This document shows positions 25,929-35,853 of a stretch of 64,000 nucleotides of DNA, piece after piece. Location: assembly GCA_003116995.1 (NCBI GenBank), contig BDSL01000145.1, positions 62,001 to 126,000 of the forward strand, read 5' to 3'. The notes under the pieces were generated by a model that did no database searches, was not told the origin of the DNA, and worked only from the letters and a program-made list of their open reading frames with translations. Positions within the stretch are counted from its first letter, which is position 1. Every line of letters begins with the position of its first letter. This stretch comes from Yamagishiella unicocca (lineage: Eukaryota > Chlorophyta > Chlorophyceae > Chlamydomonadales > Volvocaceae). The translations under genes were made by a program, and so were the position numbers.

Positions 25929-28182
25929 GACAAGAACGTTACAGGCTGCGTGCACGGGTGGAATCGAGTCATGAAAGAGACCAGCGCGATGCGCGTAGCA
26001 GTTGCAATGCAACCGGAGTGGTTATGCCCATCGTTGAGTCGTGGGTTGGGCCTAACGGATCCTGCAACGGGCGCAAGGTGCTGGACGCAAATTGGTGCTG
26101 CGAGCGAGGCGCATGCAATTCGTGCAAGCAGTGGGTGCCATCTGGATGTTATGAACACAAGATCAAAGCGTTGTGCCGCCATATACTGATGTAGGGATGC
26201 AACAGTGGTACTTACCCCAATGGAGGTCATTTCGATCGATTTCGGCACGTTACGATTGCCCAGCGGTACATGGCAGAGGATTTTCATGACTGGACCCGGG
26301 AAAAAAGCAAGGTATCTGGGATAGCGACAAATGCAGAAAAGGAAGCCTGTATGCACGCGCTCAAGTGGGTGCGAAGGAGCTATCCATGTACTGCCAACAA
26401 CTAGGGGGCATCAGTGGGAAAGCAGGTCCATCAGCCGTGCCACGCAGCTCAGCGTAGCTATGGCTTGAGCATCGGGTGGCAGCATAACCCTGCATAACCA
26501 GGCATAACTTCGTCACCAGCATTGCCACCATTGAATGAGTCCGTTACTTGAGCGCTGTGCCACACCGTTTACCTCAGTTTTTGTAATATCTTCATTCCTT
26601 ATTCTGTTTGTAGCTATCACCCACCAACCGTCTCTTTTGGTCGGCTCCTTCGTGGCCAGGTTCGTGACTGCAGCAGCATCCGCCATCATCCGCGCCCTGC
26701 CTGTTCCTCACATCATACCCTGCGCTGAGACACGGCCATGTACACAGGCAGTCATTGGCTGACAATCTGCTGACGTCGTTAGGCAGGACCACCGCGCTCC
26801 CCATGTCAGCTGCCATCATGGCCACTTTGTTCCATGTTAGCTGCCGTCAAGACCCTCGTGTGCCATCTCAGGTCACTAGAGGGTTCCCGGGCCCCCGTTG
26901 GCCCCATGTCAGTGACTTCCTGCAAAAGTGGGGCCTTTCGGCCAAGGGAACGAGGAACGCTTTCGACCAACCAGCCAGTCGACCGATCAGCCAGCCTCAT
27001 GGACCTGCAGCTGGTTAAGCAAAGCCCCGAGGTCCTTCGTACAGGCCGTACGTTTGAGCGTGGCAAATACCAGATTGGTGTTCTGGTGGTTTCCCTTTGT
27101 TCCGGTGCACGTCTCTGTCTCCTCCGTCTTCCTCGGTGGCAGGCGATGTGCCCGATGGTTCTACCTTTTGGTCTGGAACCCACTGTAAACGTTAGAACAA
27201 CCAGACGGAGTCAGGATGACGCAGAGTGGGACATGCCTTACGTTTGTAGGTAAGGTAGATACCCCCGATGTGGGACACCAGGGGGCACGAAGGGTACCCA
27301 CGGGGCGTGCTTCTACCTTGTGCATGGTTAAGGCATTAAGTACTTTTGGCACAATTGTCATTTGTCTCATAGTTGTCAGGATGAAAGTTCAACCTAGAAC
27401 TTGGGTTTGCGTTTGCACATAACATAACGGCCCTCCGGGCCCACTGGAACGCAATCCATTCGATACACCAAGCCTATCGCTGAGACCCAGCACTACAGTT
27501 GCAGTATCATGAGACCGACAGTCGAGTTTATATTCCCATCCACTGAACAACGAATAAATGGCCTTGGGTTGTGGAATGTCGGCACGGATATATGTCAATT
27601 GGCGAGTCGGCGCTGGGCATGGCGATTGACGAGGCATAACATTACGCCGGTCAGCTGCTTTTCCCCTTATGGTCATCGCGTATTACGCAGGCAGCAGCAT
27701 GTTGATCCGGGACCCTTGTATTCCGTCGGCTGCTACTGTTATGCTGAAAGCGCTCGGAACAGCCACATCGGCTTCGATGACGAGTTGGTCCTTGCAATGT
27801 GTCTTCCATTTGAGTTGCAAACGTACGCGTATTTCGGTCAATTTGGGTTTCACAGGAAGTCACAGCGCTGCTACTTGCAAAGCCGGGCGGTACGGCAGCT
27901 GTCCCGAAGCGAAAATTGAAATAAGACGCCGCCTCCGGTCGCTGTGTTAGTCTCATGCCACCCTCAACGAGGCTTATACCATTCAGGATAACCAAACACC
28001 ATCAACCACACGCATTTTCCTAGTGTTGAGGCTCGGAGGCCAGTCACGCTCGCTCATCCCCTGAGACAAGTCGGGATCCTCAACCTTGACGCTTCTTCGT
28101 ATGGAACCGACATTCTAGGACATTTGCACAGGGGCCTCCTAGCGCAGATCCCCGGCCGCAGCCCAGTCCCGGCCCGAGTCTC
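25929..28182. other. Intergenic, FLASH-like gene to cyclin A
   Basis: About 2.25 kb. The first 270 bp carry an Arg/Glu- and Cys-rich open frame discussed as a finding. After the TGTAA at 26582 I see only scattered short ORFs without family resemblance, no tRNA and no clear mobile element. The cyclin promoter must lie in the last few hundred bases. Confidence 0.5.
26582..26586 (+). terminator. TGTAA poly(A) signal, probable for the FLASH-like gene
   Basis: This is a TGTAA motif on the plus strand 650 bp past the FLASH-like stop codon. It would imply either a long 3' UTR or extra coding sequence between 25929 and about 26200. Confidence 0.4.
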
Positions 28183-30028
28183 ATGGCCAACATGAACCAG
28201 CAGTACAGCCGCGCGGCTTCCTCCTTCGGCGTGCAAGCACCACCTGTTACATATTCACAGGAGCTCCTACTCAGCCATTTGGCCAAGAGCAGCGCGGCTA
28301 GCCAGCAGGTGCGGCAAGCAGAATGGCTCCGTGCTGTAGCCAAGGTTCGCCATACCATCCAGCTCTGTTCCGTCACAGGATGGTAGCAAAGGCGCATCAT
28401 CTGGTCGGGCTATGCTGGCAGACTTGACGAACAATGCACAGGGCCTACAGCGGTCGACCGCGACGGTGAGCATGCGCCGCTGTCCGCTGACCGTTCACTT
28501 TTGAATGCCACTTGCTAATTTTACTGCTACGGGATTTGCTCAGACATATTTTTCACATTGATGTAATGTTCTGCGCAGGCCGACAGGAAAGCGCTATCCC
28601 ACTTGAGTGGTCAACCTACATCATTTGGCCAGCCGCCCAAGTTGCAGCACGGGTACGCGGCCCCCTCCATCCCGCAAGGGGCGTTCTCGGATCCGCGCAT
28701 CATCGACAGTGTTCGTCAATCAGGTACTACCTAAGTTTACCGCGGGGCTTCCCCCAGTCCTTGTTATTCTTTGTTGACCGTTGCTCTGGCCTGCGCACAG
28801 GCGACAAGAAGAAGACGTGGGTCGACGTGGACGCTCTTAATCACGATGATCCGCAAGCCGTCAGTCACTACGCGTGCTCTATCTTTGAGTACCTACGGGA
28901 GGCGGAGGTAAGGTTTGGTTGCGGTCATACAACCCTTTTTGGTTTACGGCACATGCCCGCTGGAAACCGGTGCATGCGTTCGGGTGGCCAGCCGCCAAAT
29001 GCTTAGGCGAATGCCAGGATGATTACGTCGTACAAAGCCGCAATGGTTCTCTCGTGACTCTGGCCAATCGAATGTTTGTGGCCTTACTGAATGAGCTGCA
29101 ACGTGTTTTTATTTCGCAGCTGCTGCGGCGACCAAACCCAGATTATATCTCCTCCCAAGCGGAGATCAATTCAAAAATGCGCTCCATTTTGGTGGATTGG
29201 CTGGTGGAGGTGTCAGAAGAGTATCGCATGGTGCCGGACACGCTATACTACGCGGTCAACTTCCTAGACCGTGTGCTCAGTGTGCAGCGTGTGTCTCGTT
29301 CCCAGCTGCAGCTCGTGGGCATCACATGCATGTGGATTGCCGCTAAGTACGAGGAGATCTACCCGCCGAACGTGGGCGAATTCTCGTACATCACCGACAA
29401 TACGTACAGTCGCGAACAACTTATAGCTATGGAGGAGGATGTGCTCAAGAAGCTCAAATACGAGCTGACGATACCCACGGCGAAGACCTTCCTGCGTCGA
29501 CTGCTGCAGGTATGTGACTTGCGGTGCAAACCCAGATGACTGGAGCGTGTACTACGCTGTTTCGGAAGCGCGTGTTTAGTGTTGACATCGAGTAAATGTT
29601 ACAAAATGGCCTACCTTGCGCAGGTGTGCAACCCCGATGACCAGCTCCATTTCGTTTCGAACTACCTGACGGAAATTTCGTTGATGGAGGCATCAATGTT
29701 GAACTTTCTCCCCAGCGAGATTGCCTCTGCGGCAGTTTACCTAGCCAACCTCATACTAGCACGTGCTCCCTGGTCACCTACCCTGGAGCACTACTCGTAC
29801 TACGCGCCTGCGCAGATTGCCGACTGTGTAGAAGCGCTGGCGGAGCTGCACGTCCAGGTGAACTCAAGAGCACAGGGTGGCGAGCTGACGGCGCTGTTTG
29901 ACAAGTACAGTCACAGCAAGTTCCTGGGCGTGTCCCGCGTCAGCCCACTGCCACTGACCGTCGTGAGCCAGCACCTTGCTGTGATGCTGAGCGACAACAG
30001 TGCCAGCGGCTTGAGCTCCCGCGCATAA
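28183..30028 (+). CDS. CYCA1: A-type cyclin
   Basis: This cyclin would activate a CDK in S phase and G2/M. Six exons (28183-28308, 28379-28465, 28579-28723, 28801-28907, 29120-29509, 29624-30028) join in phase to give 419 residues. Residues 52-60 read RAMLADLTN, a destruction box for APC/C. The first cyclin fold carries MRSILVDWLVEVSEEYRMVP, the MRxIL hydrophobic patch followed by the LVEVxEEY signature of A-type rather than B-type cyclins. It continues with IAAKYEEIYPPNVGEFSYIT. The second fold runs from VCNPDDQLHF to the C-terminus, with EASMLNFLPSEIASAAVYLA. The start gives a short N-terminus (about 135 residues before the box), plausible for algal cyclin A. No key residue appears to be missing. 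Confidence 0.95.
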
Positions 30029-30050
30029 TTGCCGCTAATTGCGCATCGCA

Positions 30051-30055
30051 TGTAA
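30051..30055 (+). terminator. TGTAA poly(A) signal, cyclin A (second copy at 30158-30162)
   Basis: There are two TGTAA motifs, 23 and 130 bp after the cyclin stop codon. Given usual algal 3' UTR lengths, the second is the more likely site. Confidence 0.55.
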
Positions 30056-30162
30056 TGATTGAAGGCGTGCACGGGATTGCGCCTGGTGACTCGACATGGC
30101 TGGTCCATGCATTTGTGGGCATGACGCGGGGAATATGGGAATATGTGCTCAGCACTGTGTAA

Positions 30163-30723
30163 TTTATTGGCTCTTAGCACCCACAAGGTGTCATTTGAGA
30201 AGCCGTTTAAGAGTTTTGACGTAATTAGGTAGATCTGACTTACCTTTCGTGGTCCAAGCGTGACATATTAACGTTAACTAATTGTTAGAGAACTGAAGAC
30301 CAATCGGGACCTAACACGCCATGCACGCGTGCAACCTTTCCGTGTAGAGTGTATACCCTTACGCAATTCCACGTAAACAGTATTCGTATTTTTCTCTCTT
30401 TGCATTATCTCTCTTACGTGCACGAGGGGCCGCATGCAATTCGCCGGAAAGCGTTCATGCTACGGCCTATGAATGTTCTTATACCAGCATCGCCCTGAGC
30501 TTTCCAATCCTTGTAATTATGAAATCATCATCGTGCACAGTCAGTTTATTTCGCCTACTACTTGTGCTGGTGAAGCCTTGGTAATGCAGCTATTAGTACC
30601 GACTGGTTCTGGTTGATGTAGGTCAAACTTACAATCATGAGTCATCTGACAGTTACGTTTCCGAATTGCACATCCTTTTTTTTCAGCTTGCCACGCAAGC
30701 TGTGATCAGCACAATTACAAGGA
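30163..30723. other. AT-rich intergenic stretch
   Basis: Markedly AT-rich compared with the flanking genes, with no supported coding sequence. It separates the convergent 3' ends of the cyclin and coiled-coil genes. Confidence 0.6.
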
Positions 30724-30802
30724 TACGAATGGTTATTACAAGGTTATGTACGAATGGTTATTATTACAAGGTTATTATACGAATGGTTATTACAAGGTTA
30801 TG
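30724..30802. repeat. 25-29 bp AT-rich tandem repeat carrying TTACA
   Basis: Three copies start TACGAATGGTTATTACAAGG at 30724, 30749 (with an extra ATT) and 30778. On the minus strand each TTACA is a TGTAA signal, placed downstream of the coiled-coil gene's stop codon. Confidence 0.8.
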
Positions 30803-30829
30803 TACCCTCTAGATACGAATGGACAAGCC

Positions 30830-30834
30830 TTACA
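30830..30834 (-). terminator. TGTAA poly(A) signal, coiled-coil gene
   Basis: TTACA on the plus strand (TGTAA on the minus) lies 47 bp past the stop codon. Further copies follow in the tandem repeat. Confidence 0.5.
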
Positions 30835-30880
30835 AGCAGATCTCGGATGTAGGCTAGGCCGGATCCAAGCCCGAACGGAA

Positions 30881-33800
30881 TCAAGGCAGCCAGGTGTTTC
30901 CTGCCGCTGGAGATGGACTGGATACCCGGCCAGCAATAGGCCTGCCGGCCCGGTCCATGGTTGCCGGGGTAGCGCGCCGGGCATGCTGGACCGCGTTCGC
31001 ACTTGCGCGCGAAGTTTCTGGTGAGAGCGACCGCCTACGATTTGCGCCACCCCCGTTGTTGTCCCCGTACAACCGATCACTCTCCCTTCCGGTAACCGGC
31101 AGGAGGTTTATGGGTGGCGAGGGCGGCTCCATTATAGTGGAGCTACCGCGGATCCGCGCGCCTGCAGCCGCGGTTGCGACCTCTGGCGTGCTGGTGTTGG
31201 CGCCTGCCGTGTCGACTCCGCCCTGATCCATGTCGTCAAACAGGAGCTTTGGCGCAGGCATCCCCAGGAAGCTGGCTTCCGGAGAAGGTAGCGACGATGG
31301 GACGTGGAGTGTGACCGAGGATGAAGCCGCAGCCCCGACACCTCCGCCTGGAGGGTTGTCTTCCAGGCTGCCCTTGTCCGTCGCAACTCTTCGTCTGGGA
31401 GGAGAGATGCTACGGCGTGCGACGGCTGCAACACCGTTGCTGCCAGGGCCAGCGCCGCCGGAGGTTGTTGGTGACTGGGACGCCAGACGGGCATTTGCTG
31501 CTGCTGCTGAGCTTGGCCGCAACGTTGCGCGGGCGCGCTGGTGGGGGCCTGCGGCAGCCGCCGCGGTGGATGCGCTGGCGCCTGCGGCAACAGCTCGTGC
31601 TTGACTGGCTTGTGCGGCATGCACCGCGCCCACGGCAGCCGTTGGGCGCGACTGACCGGAGGGCTTGGCTGAAGAAGGCGGAGTCAACTGGCCAGGGCCG
31701 GCACCGTGCGTGGCACGCGAGGAGGCCGGCTGTGAAACGTGTTGCAGAGAAGCGCCGCCGCTCTGCAACAAGAGGGAGGCTGTGAGTTAGATCTTCATGG
31801 AAGAGTCCGCGCTGATGAAGACTGACGTAGTTTCCGGGGACAACCATGTGACGTGCGGCACACCCGTGGATCTACGCGCATGCGATAGCTCACCCGCACC
31901 ACCCTGTCCGCCAGCGCCGCCATATCGGCCTGCTGCGCCACCACCTGGGACTGCAGCCGCTCCACCTGCAACTGTAACTCGCCGCGCCGCTTCACAACCG
32001 CAGCGCGCTTCTGGCGCTCAGCCTGCGTGAGTTGTATTCAGCAAATGACATGCAGCGCCTAACTTCAACACAAAAGCGTCGCAGGGCGCGATAACCGAGC
32101 AGCGAGGGTAGTAGGTTTAAATTAAGCATTCGATTTGAGGCGTTTTAAGCTCCTCATTCACATATTATCTTAATTTTAGGCCCCGCGGCTCGTTGGCGGC
32201 AAGTTGCCCGCCCGTAACCTGGCCGCATGGCAACGCATACGGTTGGGACGTCCTGGGTTACAAGAGGCAGAGGACCCATCGAAGCCTCTCGTCGCCGCCG
32301 GGATTGAACCGCAAGTCTGTTCCCCGCGCGACACAACCTGTCCACTGAAGCCCTGACACCTCTGATTCAAAAACGGCACGCACCTTTAGCTGGTCGCGCA
32401 GCGCTGCCAGCTGTCCCTCGATGGCCGCGTGCGTCTCCCGCAGATGCACCGTGAGCTCCTGCTCCGCCCGCAACACGCCCTGCAGCTGCGCCTCCAGGTG
32501 GGCCTTATCCTCCGCCAAGGACGACAACGTTGACCTGGCAGGCAAATGTCGGGCAACGGATGACTTTATTGGATGATGGTGATTGGAGGCTTCGACGACG
32601 GCATAACACGACACTGGGACCTCGACAGCCCTGACCATGGGGTCAGCGCTTGGACATCCAATGCTGATGCGGCTGGAGGCTCCTGAAGCTGTACCAGTCT
32701 TGCACTGGGAGGTGTCACAGGTTGGACACAGCCGCCTCCGCAGCACCCAAAACCCGCCCACTGCCCTGCAACACTCACGCCTGCTCCTGCAGCTGCTGAC
32801 GCAGCGTCTCGATGATGGTCGTCTGCTCGGATATGAGCGCATCGCCGCGCACACGGCACTCAGTGGTTACCGACAGCTGCACGGCGTACAGCAAGAGGGG
32901 AGCAGGCCGGCCTTTCCTCAATTCCTTTCTGTTAACCGGAGATATCCATGGCGGCGGAGCAGAGCGACTCCTGACTTGTTACACACGTATCCTAGCGAAT
33001 AGGTATTGTTCTCTCTACCATTATACGTATGTTACTGATGCTGGGATAGCTCCCACATAGCAACTCCTAAGGTCGTACGACGATAGGTCATAGAGTGTCT
33101 GACCGTAAACCCTCATCGGATAACACTTTCCTCAATCCTTCCCTCGATTGGGCCAATAGCAGCAACGCGAGTAACCGAACAGTGCGCTAGATGCGCATGT
33201 CCCGCACATCCAACAAGAGCCTCACGAGCGCTGCCCCACGACCCGGTACATTTCACCTGCGCCAACCCCCACCGCTGCGACCTATGCAGGGCCGCAGCCA
33301 AGTCCGCGGCACCCCCCCACCTGCTCTGCAAGCTGCTTGACATGGTCCACTAGCTGCTGGCGCTCGCGGTTGCTCGTCTCGAGGGCGTCGCGGGTCGCAG
33401 ACACCTGATTCTGAAGAACGGTGGGTTGAGAAAAGGCCGGTGGGGAGGGAGAGCACCATGACGACAGCGAGATGTGGAGGGGGCACCGTGCTATCATCAC
33501 ACGGAGCTTGCCCTCGCGCACAGGGTCAGCAGTCCTAAGCAATCGGAAGCCGTGTGGAGGGCTAAGAGATGGCCCCCTACATGCGTCTTAAGGGAGCGAG
33601 ACGGCGGCAAGCCAAATGTACCGCTGCCAATGCTCTATCATTCATCGCGGCATTCACCTGCAGCGACTCTGTGACCACCTGCACAGCGGTGCTCCGGTGC
33701 TCCGACTTGTGCAGCCGCTGGTGCAGCTGCTGCGCCTCCTCCGCCTGCGCCATCAGCTGTGTGCGCTCCTGCAGCAGCACCTGCTGTAGCCGCATGCGGT

Positions 33801-34882
33801 CCTCCATGCCGGCCTTGAGCTGGCTGCGGCGTTAAGGCAGGGAGGTCGCTGGCGTGAGGTGGGGAGATCGTTGGCTTGCGAACCGCCGACGGTTCGGCCA
33901 CCTACTCAGTCGCATCGTGCCAGCAACGTAAGCAGGATGGTGCACCGTGGACGCCCCAATACGGCCCCGTACGCTCCAGTACGTTTCACCTGAAAGGGTA
34001 GGTGCTCCAGTACCCGCCCATTTAATTGCCTCCAGTCAGACCCAACCCACGTCCCTTGCGGGTGCCGGCACCTACTTGAACATGAGCTGGACCAGCTCCT
34101 CTAGCTGGCTGGTGGCCTGGGCTTGCTTCATGAGCACCTCCGCGGCAGCTTGCGAGTTGTCTAAGGCGGGCAGCGGAAGGAGGACCGAGGAGCGAGTACG
34201 GTGGTGTGAAGAGCTATAAACAGTGGAGCAAGACCTTCTGTAGGCCGCTAAGCGATACGGTAACCGCACGATACCCCTCAACCTCCTGAACGCTTTGCAT
34301 CTGCGCCGCCAGAAATGTCCAGCTTCTTAGTGTTCCACCGCATCACCCCGAAATCGATCTCTCGTCGCAGCGTGATAGTATGTCCCGTAAAACTGACCCA
34401 AACAGAGGGCAACGGACGGCCAATGTCCCCCGCTCCGGAGTCTACCTACTTCTGAGACCGCCGTACAGTCCTTTCCATTTCTTCTCAAGCGCTTGGACGG
34501 TACTTTGGTCGGTGCCGTGCACGGTGGGTGTAGGGAGTGGACTGTTGATGAATGTTAGCAAGCGCGCCGCAGGTGTCCCCCGGGCTTGGTTGCTCCCGTG
34601 TCCAGCAGTCGGGGCCGGCGACGCGGAAGCGAGGGCTATATGTGTGCGGTACGCTGCCGCAAGCGCCGCTGAGTCAGCTTTTAAGGTCGCTTCCTCCTCT
34701 GCCAACGTGCTAGTTGGCGAGCGGACAATGGGCTGCTGCTGCTGTGGCTGCTGCTGCAGCTGGCTCATCTGCGAATCGAACGAGGCGCCCATTAGAGCCG
34801 TTGCCTGGGAAAACTGTTGGAGTAAAAGATTGCCTTGCTGTCCTAGCATTAAAGATATGTCTTCAAGGCCTATCCCGGCCAT
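30881..34882 (-). CDS. Coiled-coil protein of unknown function, 689 residues
   Basis: I do not recognise this protein. Nine exons (34467-34882, 34270-34322, 34076-34160, 33658-33823, 33321-33410, 32779-32876, 32384-32534, 31894-32022, 30881-31762) have GT/AG borders and sum to 690 codons with no frame conflict, which supports the model. The start at 34882 opens MAGIGLEDISLMLGQQ; a Gln-rich stretch follows. Residues of about 140-395 form a nearly continuous heptad coiled coil, with EEAQQLHQRL, EQTTIIETLRQQLQEQ and LQVERLQSQVVAQQAD. The last 290 residues are Ala/Ser/Pro-rich with SISPPRRR and SLSPETSR, likely disordered and phosphorylated. A cytoskeletal, basal-body or scaffold role would be a guess from the coiled coil alone. 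The intron at 32023-32383 contains a SINE. Confidence 0.82.
32165..32362 (-). mobile_element. tRNA-derived SINE in an intron
   Basis: Read on the minus strand, GGGCTTCAGTGG (32342-32353) fits a polymerase III A box and GGTTCAATCCC (32300-32310) is a good B box, 31 bp apart. The stem partners do not form a full cloverleaf, and a further 135 bp of tRNA-unrelated sequence follow with an AT-rich end, as in SINEs. It begins about 20 bp after the donor of exon 7 of the coiled-coil gene. Boundaries are approximate. Confidence 0.6.
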
Positions 34883-35853
34883 TTTCAGCAAACCGCGGAC
34901 CTCGCAAGCTAAACCGTTAATTTACTGGGAGTAAAGTACGCCACGCAAGGTGCTACGAATATCAAATTGGCAAGCGCATAACTGTGGTTCTTTGGCTATG
35001 TCAAGTCCTACACTTTGGGCTGCCTGCTCCGGAACCTACCTCTCCATGGCGCGAACCTTTCCCGTCGCATTGCGCCTTATGGGCGCTTCACTTTTGGGCA
35101 CACATCTACCATATATAATAGCCAAGCGCTCGACCAATCGTGCGTTTGCGGTGCATGGGCCCATCTGGGCGCCCAGCAGCTCCCTCGTTGAAAAGCTGTT
35201 CCCAGCGGGCCAGGCACGGCCCATGTCGTAGGAAGCCTTCCGCGATCTTGCACACCTGCCACTCGAGGCCCCTGAGACCGCGAAACGGGCTTCCAGGTGC
35301 AGTAGCAGCTGTCCCAATGGCACCCAGATGACGATTTTAGGCAATGGTAAGGTGTTCTCCCCTGATGCAGTGTTCTCCCCTTATCTGTAGACCACCCACC
35401 CATTAGGCCACCCACCCATCCACGCTTCAGCGACCTTAAATTCCGCCTGTTGAGTTACAGATGCCGTGCATAGCTATCCATGATCGGTTTTCCAAACTAA
35501 GTTACCGAAAGAAACGCCCCCAAGTACACAAGGTTAAAACACCATCCGCGAGAACAACGCGCACTTTGTTCCAACACCTAACTGGCGGCGACCGGGATCA
35601 AAGTAAAACCAGGTACGACAAACCATGGACGTGGATGCGAATATGACACATGCACTCTTTCCACACAAAAACCTGCGAGTCCAAGCGCACCAAGCGGAGG
35701 AGAGCTGATGACGCGCGACCGGCCAAAACGGATGTAAATAAACAAAATGTTTCCGGGCGATACCGGTTAGAATCTTGGTATCTTATTGTACATCCGCGTG
35801 TAGATCAGATGCTGCATTGTGGTGTTGTGCCATTTTGGTATCCCGCTCCGTTC
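34883..35853. other. Intergenic, coiled-coil gene to glucose transporter
   Basis: Contains the promoter of the coiled-coil gene and the 3' UTR of the transporter (TTACA at 35455-35459 is a candidate minus-strand poly(A) signal). It also contains the coding-like fragment at 35106-35336. Confidence 0.5.
35106..35336 (-). pseudogene. Coding-like fragment without start codon
   Basis: An open frame of about 76 codons with no ATG at its head has protein-like composition, including LEWQVCKIAEGFLRHGPC and ARWEQLFNEG, and ends at a TAG. The family is not recognised. It could be a remnant of a transposon or of a decayed gene, or an exon of an unmodelled gene. Confidence 0.3.

Noticed and set aside
26834..27253. 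A 139-codon plus-strand frame between the FLASH-like and cyclin genes
   Set aside because: No family resemblance, no splice partners, and atypical composition for this genome's coding sequence.
32290..32360. A functional tRNA gene
   Set aside because: A and B boxes are present but the acceptor and anticodon stems do not pair.
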